DNA of 64,000 nt from Portulaca oleracea (lineage: Eukaryota > Streptophyta > Magnoliopsida > Caryophyllales > Portulacaceae). The translations under genes and the position numbers were made by a program. Shown here one piece after another: positions 24,312-34,612 of the stretch (position 1 is its first letter; each line of letters starts with the position of its first letter). The stretch spans positions 33,210,832 through 33,274,831 of the forward strand of contig CM055891.1 in the NCBI GenBank assembly GCA_029582165.1, written 5' to 3'. Below the pieces are notes generated by a model, which was given only the letters and a program-made list of their open reading frames with translations, made no database searches and had not been told where the DNA came from.

Positions 24312-25620
24312 ATGTCTATCGGAGAGCAAGCTTGCACTTACGCCGCACTCATCCTCCACGACGATGGCATCGCCATCACGGTATTCTTTCTCACGTCAAT
24401 CTCCATTTTCTCGGTCTTTATTTCGTGTTTTCTGCATCTGCTGTTTGAATTATTCGCATTTGTTCATCTAGATTTGTATGTTCATTGAAATAATAAAAAT
24501 GATTTACAATCTGCTGCGGTTTTTAGAGATTAGGTTGGATGAGATTGTAAATTTACCTGTTTACCAGCCTTTTCGAATTTTTGTACTAGTCGTTGTTATA
24601 CGCTTTGTAATGTTACTTGTTAAAACTATTGTAGTTTCTGTGCTATGTTAGATTCAAAAGTTTTAAGGAACGATCCTTAAATAGTTTGGATTCTTCATTG
24701 GTTTATATTTAGTTTTTTAAAGTGAAACTACTGTTGTTTGCGACTGATATTGTCGCTTGTAAGAGTATTTGATGTAGTTATCACAATATTCATGCTATTT
24801 TTGAAAGGTTCTGGGTAGACTTTATAAATTTTGTCTAAATTAGGAGAACTATTGGTTATTATGATTATGTACTACATTAAATAGCATCTAGTACTACACA
24901 TTTTTTAGTATATTGGGCCTAGTTGATATGAATCGTTACGTTATTTAGTTGTGTAGTATTTGTGATTTGTTCTTTATAAGATTCATGGAGAATGTCTTTG
25001 GAATCCATTTGGATTGTATTTTGTTTAGAGCCTGTGTTTTGAAGCTCTTAACCTAGCAATGTTAATTTTATAGTTGATGGCAGCCTATTGTTGTGATTAC
25101 TTTGGGTTTTGTGTTAAAATTGGAAGGTTTCTAACCATCGTATTGGTTACACTGAAACTTCACGAGTGTTTTCTCTAATTGTATTGCAAATTGATATGAT
25201 CCTAAAATTCTCACTACTCTGAGCTGTTTGAATAATTTCTGACAATTTTGTTGACTATCAGTCTGAGAAGATCTCAACTTTGGTGAAAGCCGCCAATGTC
25301 GATGTTGAGTCCTACTGGCCGAGCTTGTTTGCCAAGCTCTGCGAGAGGAGAAACGTTGAGGACCTTATCATGAATGTTGGTGCTGGTGGTGGTGCCGCTG
25401 CACCCGTTGCTGCTGTTGGTGGTGGTGCCGCCCCAGCTGCAGAGGAGAAGAAGGAAGAGAAGAAGGTATACTACAATGTCTACATGCTTTTTAAGTTGAT
25501 TGATTAAGCTCATTCTGATTTTGTTGTTGTGTTAATGTTTGTGTTTGTGTTTTGTTTCTTCAGGAGGAGATTCAGGAAGAGAGTGACGACGACATGGGAT
25601 TCGACTTGTTCGCTGACTAA
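24312..25620 (+). CDS. RPP1: 60S acidic ribosomal protein P1
   Basis: Acidic stalk protein P1 (109 residues), which pairs with P2 and binds P0 on the large ribosomal subunit to recruit elongation factors. Three exons: 24312-24380, 25262-25465, 25564-25620, all with GT-AG borders and phase 0. The N-terminal dimerisation region ([19 protein letters not shown] through [14 protein letters not shown], residues 1 to about 65) is followed by a Gly/Ala/Pro-rich hinge, a Lys/Glu block and the diagnostic tail [12 protein letters not shown]. Length, intron positions and tail fit plant P1 rather than P2. The first intron is 881 bp. Site II and telo-box motifs upstream agree with coordinated ribosomal-protein expression. 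Confidence 0.97.
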
Positions 25621-26040
25621 GCTTCTCTTTCGTCGGTTAATTTTGATTTTGTTAGTCGATTACTACCGTGGAGACATTTAGCAACATGTGCGCGTTATCA
25701 ATGTTTGTTAAACTTATCTTGTGTTTTGGGAAAACAGTTTGTCCTGAGGTTTTGTCTTTGGTAACTTCTTTGTAGTACCTTTGTTTGAGTATAAAGTATT
25801 CTTATTGGCAACACTTTTATGGTGTGTATTTTGCTTGTGTATGTTTGAGTGTTGGGTTAATTGTGATACCTGCTAATTCAGGATCAGCTTTTTGAGCAGC
25901 ATGGTTAGGTTGTGTAGCTTCACCTGTTCGTTTTGTCTTCCAGAATCTAGTTACATTTATCATGTTAAAGTCTAACATGTTCCATTGATCATGTTATAAC
26001 CTTCTAATTAATGACCTTAAGAACCCTTGACCCTTCCTTT
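25621..26040. other. RPP1 3' UTR and spacer
   Basis: Probably the RPP1 3' UTR (T-rich, ending somewhere near 25800) followed by unannotated spacer. No further gene seen. Confidence 0.5.
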
Positions 26041-26139
26041 CGCCTGTTTCTTTCTCATTATGCAATTAGAAAAGATTAACAAGTAATTAGAGATCGCCTG
26101 TTTCTTTCTCATTATGCAATTAGAAAAGATTAACAAGTA
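26041..26139 (+). repeat. 54-bp tandem duplication
   Basis: A 54-bp unit starting CGCCTGTTTCTTTCTCATTA at 26041 is repeated from 26095. The second copy is interrupted at its internal TA (26138-26139) by a Stowaway-like MITE and resumes as ATTAGAG at 26436. A third, diverged copy lies at about 26494-26535. Confidence 0.9.
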
Positions 26140-26433
26140 CTCCCTCCGTTCCATATTAATTGACACATTTAAAAAAATTTCACATACCAAGGTTTAACTA
26201 AAAAAACTACCTTCATAATTAAATGATACTATTTTCCAAGTTGTTTTTCGGATATCAAGGTGTAGGTAGTGAGAGAATGTGAGTAGGAGTAATTATTATT
26301 GTTTGAAAAAGTAAAAAGTTAACATAATTATTAAAGTTAAATAATTAAATTAGGTATCGGGAAATTGAAAGTGACAATTATTTTGGAACAAAAAAAGTTA
26401 GTTTAAGTGTCAATTAATATGGAACGGAGGGAG
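26140..26433. repeat. Stowaway-like MITE (family 1), near-perfect TIRs
   Basis: Both ends carry a 27-bp inverted repeat that is identical on the two sides (26140-26166 against 26407-26433), starting CTCCCTCCGTTCCATATTAA. TA duplications flank it (26138-26139, 26434-26435). It is 294 bp and looks like the youngest copy of this family in the window. Confidence 0.93.
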
Positions 26434-26435
26434 TA

Positions 26436-27104
26436 ATTAGAGAGGTAACGCTAACAGCGCCCTTGGACTTTGCATTGCCCTTCATCTCGGCTGTGCCTGT
26501 TATGCAATTGGAAGAAATTAACAAGTAATTAGAGAAGTAATAGCACCCTAATCTCAAGGTTATGAGTGTTGCGAATTACCAAGCTGCTTGCTTCGACGCT
26601 CGCCCCCACACTGGAGACTCATTTCTCTCTCTTTCTCTGGATCTCAGAAGGATCAACATAATTGCAAAATTTGTGGAATAAAAAGCTTTGTTGGCTGATG
26701 TCGGGAGATTTCAAATAAGAGAAACCCTAGGCAATTGTGTGAGAGAGGCAAAAGAGGCTGATGAGAAAGTGAATGAGGGTTCCGGTTTTCTACAACGGTT
26801 GAATGTTACCTAAGAGCACTAGCAATGCGGAATGAAACCCATGGAATTCTGACACTCTCTCTCCTACTTGGCACACCAATGATGAGAGAAGGTGTGTCAA
26901 CTAGGAGAGAGGGATCAAAATTCCATGCATTGCATATGCTTTAAGATAATACTTTACAAAGAAATGGGCAACTAATGGAATTGCGTTTCCCATTGTTAAA
27001 ACTAAGAAAATACTTTACAAAGAGAATGTCTTCCACTGATAATAGTTTTCCTTTTTATTTAAACGCCAAACACCAAAAAATAGAATGATTTCCCATCCCA
27101 CTAA
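26436..27104. other. Intergenic, nothing recognised
   Basis: Besides the diverged third copy of the 54-bp repeat, I see a short inverted pair around 26844-26925 (AAACCCATGGAATTCTGA near a matching ATCAAAATTCCATG), perhaps a small MITE. No gene. Confidence 0.4.
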
Positions 27105-27312
27105 GGCCCCGTTCTTTTGTGCGTTAACACACTCAAACGCAACGCAAAATAATCAATAAAACCTAACGCATGACAAACGCAAGAGAACGCAATTTATCAT
27201 AATCTACTATTCACCTCTACTCACCTTTTTATTAATTCCTACCGCAACCTACGCAACCCAAATACAACTTATCGAAACGCAAACGCAACGCAATGCACAA
27301 AAAAACAGGGCC
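27105..27312. repeat. MITE with GGCCCCGTTCTTTTGTGCGT ends
   Basis: Left end GGCCCCGTTCTTTTGTGCGT and right end TGCACAAAAAAACAGGGCC are inverses. TAA lies just outside both ends (27102-27104 and 27313-27315), suggesting a 3-bp duplication. The interior repeats AACGCAA/CAAACGCAA. It lies about 0.9 kb upstream of the PPR gene start. Confidence 0.75.
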
Positions 27313-28039
27313 TAAACATACCCTTACAGTCTGTTTGGATTCAATTTAGAGAATGAACGGAGGGGAAGAGAAAAAGGGAAGGGCGGTGATTAGCATTTAC
27401 AACATTTGGATATATTTATGAAGGGAAAGGTATCGAATACAAAAATTCTCTCATTTCCCTTTTTTTTCCTCCTCAAAATAGAGAAAATGAGACCCTCCTT
27501 TTATACATCAAACAAGAAAAAAATGAATAATAAGCTCATTTAGTCATTTCCCCACCCCTCCCCTTCTTTGCCCTCATAAACTGGTCAATTTACCCCCTGC
27601 AGTAGCCGAGCTAAAGGCCCAAATTTCATTCTCCCTCGCTGAATCACCAAAGCACCGCCGCACTCCGCCGCCGCCACCCACCACTACCACCCTATCTAAA
27701 CCGCCGTCCGTTTTCGACCATCCCCAAGCGACGGTTCTCCGGCCAACAGACGGCGGTCTCCATCCACCCTTTACTCACCCTCCCAGCTTCCATTACCACC
27801 CACTTGCAGAGTTAACCTAATTCAATTCAAACCAGGTTTTCATCTTCTCCTTCGTTAATTTTCCTGTCTGCCATTTTCATTCATCTTTTTTCTGTACGTT
27901 TATCCGCTTGTGGGTTTCATGTTTTGCGACCCAATTGATACCTGAATTTAATCGTTTCAAGGTTTCATTGTTGATTGATTTCTGAATTCTGGGTTTTCCT
28001 GAATTGTATTGTATGTATGTTTGTTCTTTGGAGATCTTC

Positions 28040-29557
28040 ATGGTGGTACGTTGGCCAAGACTTCTTAATCCTGCCCAGCTTTCAGTGATTATAAGACAAC
28101 AGAAAAACCCATTAAAAGCATTGGAAATCTTCAATGAAGCCAAAGCTAAATTTCCCAACTATCGTCACAATGGACCTGTTTATGCTACCATGCTCAATAT
28201 CCTTGGGAATTCGGGTCGATTTTATGAGATGAAACAAGTAATTGAGCAGATGAAGAAGGATTCCTGCGAGTGTAAAGATACGGTATTTGCTTCGATATTC
28301 AAGACCTATGCGAAGGCTGGAATGCTTGATGATGCTGTCTGTTTGTTCAGAACCCTTCCTGAGTTTAACTGTGTGAATTGGACGGCGTCGTTCAACACCC
28401 TATTGCAGATTCTAATCAACGAATCGAAGCTCCAACTTTTCTCGCGGTTACTAATGGAGAAATCATCCGGGTGGGAAGTGAAGTCTAGAATCGGTTCGTT
28501 GAATTTGCTGATGGATGCTCTTTGTAGGATTAACCGTTCGGATCTAGCATTGGATATTTTTCAAGAGATGGACCGAAACTGCTGCTATCCGAACAGAGAG
28601 AGTTACAGAGTCCTCATGAGGGGCCTCTGTCGGGACGGGAGGCTTAATGAGGCCACTCATTTGTTGTATGCAATGCTGTGGAGGATTTCTCAGAAAGGTT
28701 GTGGTGAAGATATAGTAATCTACCGGACTCTTCTAGATAGCTTATGTGACGATGCACAAGTTAACGAGGCTGTAGAAGTTCTCAAGAAAGTCCTTAGAAA
28801 AGGTCTTCGGGCTTCCAAGAATCGGTTCAAAGTCAAGGACCTTGATCAACTTCACGATTCGACAGACATGGAAAATGCTAAGCTTTTGATCAATCAAGCT
28901 CTGATAAGAGGCGCAATCCCTAGCTTAGCTAGCTACACTTCCATGGCTATCGATCTTTACTCGGAAGATAAAATCCACGAGGCCAATAAACTGCTTGATG
29001 AAATGAGACAACGAGGTTTTAGACCAACCCTAAGGATATATGAAGCAAAGGTGGCAGCTTTGTGCAGAGCAATGCGAGTTGAGGATGCGGGCCGTGTAAT
29101 AGAGGAAGAAATGTTGAAAAGGGATTGCGTTCCGAATTCCGAAGTGTACAACATTGTGGTGAAAGGGTTTTGTCATGAGAGCAAGTTGGATTTAGCCCTC
29201 GAGTTTTTTGATAAGATGGATAGACAAAAGGGTTGTGCTCCTGACAAGGAGACTTTCGGTGTTGTAGTAGATGGCTTATGCCGAGTTGGAAAATTCGTGG
29301 AGGCCGGTAAGATTTTGGAGAAGATGTTGAGCAGATCATACTGGCCACAAGCTCAAATCCTTGATGGTCTTATTCGAGGTCTTTGCACCATACACAGAAC
29401 TTATGAAGCCGGTGTGTGGTTGGAGGAGATGATCAGCCAAGGCAATGTGCCTGAGCCTTGTACATGGCATGCGCTATTGGGTTCGGTAATTTCAAGCCGC
29501 GAAGAGGAACGGGTTCAGATTGGGTTGATGGATCATCTATGCAGAACTCCTTGCTAG
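28040..29557 (+). CDS. EMB3101: P-class PPR protein, EMB3101 (At1g05600)-like
   Basis: A 505-residue intronless pentatricopeptide repeat protein. PPR proteins bind organellar RNA one base per repeat. The N-terminus MVVRWPRLLNPAQLS and blocks such as NGPVYATMLNILG, DSCECKDTVFAS and LLYAMLWRISQKG match, as I recall it, the Arabidopsis protein At1g05600/EMB3101, whose loss is embryo-defective. About ten 35-residue repeats can be seen (for example EVYNIVVKGFCHESKLDLALEFF). There is no E or DYW editing tail. I chose ATG 28040 because it gives the conserved MVVRWPR start; an in-frame ATG at 28013 would add nine residues. A strong organelle-targeting sequence is not obvious, so location is uncertain. 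Confidence 0.92.
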   Translation: MVVRWPRLLNPAQLSVIIRQQKNPLKALEIFNEAKAKFPNYRHNGPVYATMLNILGNSGRFYEMKQVIEQMKKDSCECKDTVFASIFKTYAKAGMLDDAVCLFRTLPEFNCVNWTASFNTLLQILINESKLQLFSRLLMEKSSGWEVKSRIGSLNLLMDALCRINRSDLALDIFQEMDRNCCYPNRESYRVLMRGLCRDGRLNEATHLLYAMLWRISQKGCGEDIVIYRTLLDSLCDDAQVNEAVEVLKKVLRKGLRASKNRFKVKDLDQLHDSTDMENAKLLINQALIRGAIPSLASYTSMAIDLYSEDKIHEANKLLDEMRQRGFRPTLRIYEAKVAALCRAMRVEDAGRVIEEEMLKRDCVPNSEVYNIVVKGFCHESKLDLALEFFDKMDRQKGCAPDKETFGVVVDGLCRVGKFVEAGKILEKMLSRSYWPQAQILDGLIRGLCTIHRTYEAGVWLEEMISQGNVPEPCTWHALLGSVISSREEERVQIGLMDHLCRTPC

Positions 29558-30130
29558 ATTTTTAGGTCAATATTCTCGGGTCATCTTGGTTTATTATGGA
29601 TGCATCATTTGACATCGACTTTCTCAACTCTATGATGACCGCATCCGCATCACAGTGTGTGCAGAGACGAAAGAAGAAAAGGTCCATATTGATGTTCTCG
29701 AATATGTTTTTCTCGAGGACTTTATCATGTACCATTTTTGTGATGGTGTTGAAGTTTTCATTTGTATGCATGCATGTATGTTTCTTGAGGAGGAGCCCAA
29801 GTAAGAGGGTGATGAATTGATGATTAAGGGATTCAGCTTGTTGCTAATATTAAGCCTCTTCCCTCGGTTTCTTGGGGTAACGGCTCGAATGGAATTTTTG
29901 CATTGGCTTCGACAGTTTCTCAATGACCAAAAACAATGAGATGGGTAGAGTGGTGGTATTGATCCGGAGAGTATCTAGAAGGCTAGAAATGTTGTGGTTT
30001 TCCATAATGAGGAGGTTAATATTATTCAGACACTGGTTCGTGCTAAGTGAGCTTCGGCGGAGTGGAGGATTCGACAAATATTCACCGCACATTTTCTCGG
30101 TTCACCGGTTTCTGATCGAGTCAAGGCCAA

Positions 30131-30435
30131 GGCTTTCTGCATTACTTGGAAGAAACCAAACTGGGACTTAATGAAAATTAATTTTGATGGATCTAAACCA
30201 TATACGAAAGCGTTGGTTGGGTATGAGGAATAGGGTTCATGTTAATGTTTTAGATGGCTTCAAACAAGTTCATTGGAGGGTGACAATTTGGTTATTATTA
30301 ATGCATTGAAAGGCTCATTTTAGGTTCCTTGGGAGATACCTACTTTGGTGCAAGATATCATATAGTTATTGTTGTATTATGATTCTGTCATCATCACTCA
30401 TGTCCTGTGTGAAGGAAATCGTTCTGCAAAGTGAG
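30131..30435 (+). pseudogene. Decayed RNase H (RVT_3-type) domain fragment
   Basis: Conceptual reading gives WKKPNWDLMKINFDGSKP, then, after a stop and a frame change, LEGDNLVIINALKGSF, a stop, VPWEIPTLVQDII, a stop, and FDSV-like YYDSVIITHVLCEGNRSA. These are the ordered motifs of the RNase H-like domain found at the end of plant LINE-type retroelements and in derived host genes. At least three stops and one frameshift make it a dead copy. It lies about 570 bp after the PPR stop codon. Upstream sequence 29830-30130 is probably part of the same relic. Confidence 0.75.
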
Positions 30436-31521
30436 ACCATTCCCACATGGTTATGGATGAAATTTTTCCAAATAATTAAAGGTTGGATTGCAATGACAAG
30501 AATCTTGAGCCTGATGGGGAGCCAATGTTTCCAAGAATATTCTTTCAAAAATGGCTTCACTGAACCACAGATCAAATTGGGGATCCCCAATTCAACAATT
30601 CGACGAACATAGTGGATAGAAGACTTGAGTAGCTAAATTGAATGAGGGACTTAAAGAGCAATTGTTGCACCATTGAGGGTTGAATGCCAGTTCCTGCTCC
30701 TAAGCTGGAAAGATCAATGGTGAACATTGTAAACTCAAACGAATCAGTTTTAGAACTTTTCCTTCTTTTCTCGATGCAGTGGTTCCTTCCCCCCCATCGG
30801 AATAATCTATAAAATGGATTGACTTTATTCTGAGATTGTGGTTAAGAGACTTGTTTCATAGCTTTCAACTAAGCCAGGAATGTGAAACACAAAAGAAAGC
30901 AATTCTATTATCAATAGTCAGATGACTAGGAAGACATGCCACTGAAGTTCTGCGGGAAACTGTTGATTCTTCTGCAACTTCGCCCATTTGTTCCACTTCC
31001 TTGCTGAAGGAAATGGACTCGTACCTCTCCAAGGGCTTTCATCGGATTGTTCCCACCAAAATATTAAAGGTGAATTGATCAACAAAATGGGGGTTTCATG
31101 ATACGTCGCAATGATTCTCGTAATGGCTGAAAAAAGACCCGTAAAACACACCCCGTGCTTAACCCACCACTTGAACTTACTCAACACTTTGAGATAAGCC
31201 AATGTATTAACAGATTAACAGTGCATAGCTAAGATCTTCAATAATGAACACACAGCAATAACACAATCTGAATCTCACAAGATAAAGAGCCATGACAGTG
31301 ATACATTCTCAAGTTATTACACTAAACCATATGGGGTATCAGTTTCACAATTTTTTCTCAACATCAGTCGTGAATTCAATTAAGAAAGATGAATAAACCA
31401 AAACACGATTACAAACATAAAGTTCCAAATAGGATTGAGAATCCTAAACAAAGATATGATGCTGCAGAGGAAACACTACATCAGAAGAAAATGCGAGAGT
31501 CGAACCAAATATGGAATGACC
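30436..31521. other. Spacer and probable SERF 3' UTR
   Basis: No gene recognised. A 94-residue minus-strand open frame at 30918-31202 lacks family features. The last few hundred bases before 31522 are probably the 3' UTR of the minus-strand SERF-like gene. Confidence 0.4.
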
Positions 31522-31853
31522 TCACTTCTTGATAGGTTTACCTCCAGCATTTCCACCACCTCCGGCAGCTTGTGCCGCCTTTTTAGCTGCCTTTTCTTGA
31601 AGTGCTTTTGCATCCCTGTCAAACAGCACAAATCCAACACAAAATTTGTATTCAAACAAACAACCCCATGACGAATTATAGCACAGTTTGAAATTGTGAA
31701 ATTAGAACTAGGAGGGATGGATTTTCACCTCTCACGGCGTTGTTCGGGTGTTAATCCGTCATCTTTTTTGCTACCCTTCTTAGTATTCCTTGCTTGGGCT
31801 CTCTGCCGATCGATTTCCCTCTGGTTACCGCGTTCGATGCAGTTAAAGAACAC
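31522..31853 (-). CDS. SERF/4F5-like small basic protein (N-terminus unresolved)
   Basis: Two minus-strand coding exons encode a small EDRK-rich (SERF/4F5) protein. The upstream exon, ending at donor 31729/31728, reads ERGNQREIDRQRAQARNTKK then GSKKDDGLTPEQRRE; the last exon, 31615-31522, reads RDAKALQEKAAKKAAQAAGG and ends GGKPIKK. These are the family's conserved N-terminal RGNQRE and C-terminal DAKALQEK blocks; a 66-residue core is visible. Animal SERF proteins modulate aggregation; the plant role is unclear. No in-frame ATG precedes ERGNQRE in this exon (a stop lies just upstream), so the start codon must come from another exon. A 5' exon with a good donor (CAG then GTACGC, near 32417-32412) is visible, but its leader has no ATG. 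The 5' boundary given is therefore provisional. Confidence 0.8.
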
Positions 31854-32411
31854 AAAAATCTTTCATTTCAACCACAACCATAACCCTAACCCTAACCGAA
31901 CCATAAATCAATGATAAATCTACAAACCCTAGAGCAGAAATACACAATTGACTGTCGACAGGGAAAGCAACAATCTTCCGATCTAGAAAATTGAATCGGA
32001 ATAACGAAATCCAGTCTTCATACCAATTACAAGCACATTAATTCCACAGCCGAATCACGAAATGACAAATGAAGAACAGGTCGGATCAAATTAGGGTTTG
32101 TTCCGCAAAAGCAAATGCACCAAAACAAAAACACCCAGAAAAGAAATTAATTCAACAGAAGCCCGCATCTAATTAGGGCGTAATTCTTCTAACATATGCA
32201 ACGAATTAATCACAGATCAAACATTGAAAAGAAAGAAAATTGGGAAGGATATGAGACATATTGAACCGCGGAGAATTGCAGTTGAAATTCGTATGGGAAG
32301 TAGGAAGCCTGCATCATCGAATTCATCAAGGAAAATTCAAGAAATTAAAGACAAAAACAAATGAAAATAGAGATTGAAGAAGAAGAAGAACAATGTCGAA
32401 GAAAGATGCGT

Positions 32412-32475
32412 ACCTGATCGGCGCTATCACGGGGGGGTAAAGAGACAAGAGGGCGCGTGTAAGAAATATATAGAG
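32412..32475 (-). promoter_or_regulatory. Putative SERF promoter TATA and 5' UTR exon end
   Basis: On the minus strand a TATA element (CTCTATATATTTC, TATATA at 32472-32467) precedes a GC-rich leader that ends in CAG followed by GTACGC, a good splice donor. This fits a non-coding first exon for the SERF-like gene about 0.6 kb upstream of its coding exons. The tRNA-Cys gene ends only about 70 bp upstream of the TATA. Confidence 0.5.
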
Positions 32476-32544
32476 GAGAGATTCCGGAAGACTGGGGGAG
32501 AAAAAAGGAAAAAGAAATTTAAAAAATGAACGGAAGAATAAAAA

Positions 32545-32616
32545 AGGGCCCAACCGGGTTCGAACCGGTGACCTCTTGATCTGCAGTCAAATGCTCTACC
32601 ACTGAGCTATGGACCC
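32545..32616 (-). tRNA. tRNA-Cys(GCA): tRNA-Cys (GCA)
   Basis: A complete 72-nt cloverleaf on the minus strand. The acceptor stem is GGGTCCA with TGGGCCC (one G-U pair). The D arm is GCTCAGTGGTAGAGC. The anticodon loop CTGCAGA has anticodon GCA (Cys). The T arm is ACCGGTTCGAACCCGGT, and the discriminator base is U, the identity base of Cys tRNAs. There is no intron. The A box (TAGCTCAGTGG) and B box (GGTTCGAACC) are intact and a run of T follows the 3' end as pol III terminator. It appears functional. Confidence 0.97.
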
Positions 32617-34612
32617 ATTTGTTGTTTTTTATTGCTAATAAATATTGTACATAAAATGATATATAAAGATAATTTCTTCATGTGTAATAATAGTAAATGG
32701 TAGATACAGTAAATGTTATTTTTGGTAAGTTTTCGTAAATTTTGATAAGTTTCGGTAACTTCGGTTTGTACATTAAATGTTATTTTTGATAGATACATTA
32801 AGTTTCGACAATTTTTTACTTTTATGCACTTACCATCCAACTTTACAGGTCCTTAGAGTCTAGTTATTTTGAGAAAGTATGGCTATTTGTTTATGTTCAA
32901 AATAACTATAATTCTTGAGAGAAGACTTTTAACATATATTGTTAACTATTAACCAATTAAGAAGTTTGTTTTGCGAGGCTTATGGTAGTAGGGGCGAGAC
33001 TGATTAGTAGATACATATTACTAATATTAGGACATATGAGATTAGGCAAACTAAAATGATTGAGGTGATTAGGGATATATGGTTTGATCATTTGTCTAGA
33101 AGTACATATGCATATTCATAGAGATGTGAGATGATCAATCTATCCAAGTGTAGAAAAAGACAAAGGAAAATTAACTAGAGATTGACAAAATTTACTAGAC
33201 AAGATTTGAAATATTATGTCTTTTAAAGAATATGGCTTACTGTAAGAGTTTGTGGAGATCTAGAACTAAAATAGTTGATTATTGTTATAACAACCCAAAT
33301 ATTAATTGTGCGAAGAATAAGGTAAGAAAGACATATTACTTATTTTGTTGGAATAGTTATTTACTTATTTTGTTGAATATTTGACTTCTATGTGGTTGGT
33401 ATGCAAAAATTTTGTTGGAATAGTTATTTACTTATTTTGTTGAATATTGTTATTGTAAAAATAATAATGACAATGAAGGCGACAACGACGGTCGTGATAG
33501 TGGTCATGATGACAAGTATAAATAAATATTACTACCTTCGTCCCTAGGTAAATATAAATTTGACTAAAATTTAACCGTTAATTACTCACAAATTATAATA
33601 AGTTACGATAAAGACCAGAAAAATATATGTACGATGAATTATGAATTATGAATAACTATGCATAGCTCGGAAAATATGAAATATGTATTATGGAATAGTT
33701 AAATATTTTTCTCTATTAATACCAATCATTCCATGTAACTTTCTCATACAAGCAAGAGAAGAGTAAAGGTGAAGCCATAGTTCATTCTTACACTCTAGCC
33801 ATCTCTCCTCTTATCTTATTTGTTCAACTCTACTGGACATCTATAACTCAAGTTAAGACTTCTGGAAGTTGGACCTAAAAAATGAGCAAGAAATCAAGAA
33901 TGGACAACACTTTAATAAATTATTCTTGCAGGAAGAAGGAATACAGTAGTATACCAATGAGGGCTACTTGGTTTGAGTTGATCATGAAGGAGCCCTGTAC
34001 CTGACAAAAGGTGCAATGTAACCCTAACAGTCTGTCCTGAAGATGCCAAGGTATTCACAGGGCCAGAATTTGGGAGAGAAAACAGTGTGCAAGGCAGCAA
34101 CTTCAAAAACCACCACTATCGGTTGAATCCGACCTCTGGTTAACCTTTCAGCATCTCTTCTCTTCAATATGTCATACTGTCACCGAGATTGGATGGGTAC
34201 CATCAAAGGAGGGTGTATGTATGAATAACTAGGATAAGCAGATGAAAGTGCTCAACATCACAACTGCAGATCTTGAAACTCTTCTGTAGACGTAGTGCAA
34301 TAGTTGCTGACAGAGGGCAGTCTAAGGAGTGCCATCTCTATCAATCTGAGGTACAACAACAATAACAAACTCCCAGAAAAAACACGTTTGAGCGCGGTTT
34401 GGAGGATCCAGATGTAAGTAGCCTTCCCCATGGACTGAAGTACATGGAGAGACCGATTCCTGCATTCATCAATCTGAGTTGAACGTTTCAAATCCGTATA
34501 CAATTTCATTGCTGACATCAACAATCACTCCTTTGTTCCCTTGTGTGGTTCAATCCATGATTAATAACAATCAGCAAGCTAGTCTTTCTTTGGTTCTTCT
34601 GTACATAAGGTC
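32617..34612. other. Intergenic; short direct repeat; possible PPR 3' UTR
   Basis: A segment of about 45 bp containing TTGTTGGAATAGTTATTTAC is repeated at about 33341-33385 and 33408-33452. From about 33900 to 34612 the DNA is less AT-rich and may be spliced 3' UTR of the minus-strand PPR gene (inference). No other gene is evident. Confidence 0.4.

Noticed and set aside
28013..28039. Upstream in-frame ATG of the EMB3101-like gene
   Set aside because: It adds nine residues not typical of the family; the ATG at 28040 gives the conserved MVVRWPR start. Not excluded.
30918..31202. 94-residue minus-strand open frame downstream of SERF
   Set aside because: No recognisable domain and no splice-linked exons; kept only as unassigned spacer.
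31874..31900. Telomere-like CCCTAAC repeats in the SERF intron
   Set aside because: Only about three units; more likely a telo-box type motif or chance than an interstitial telomere.
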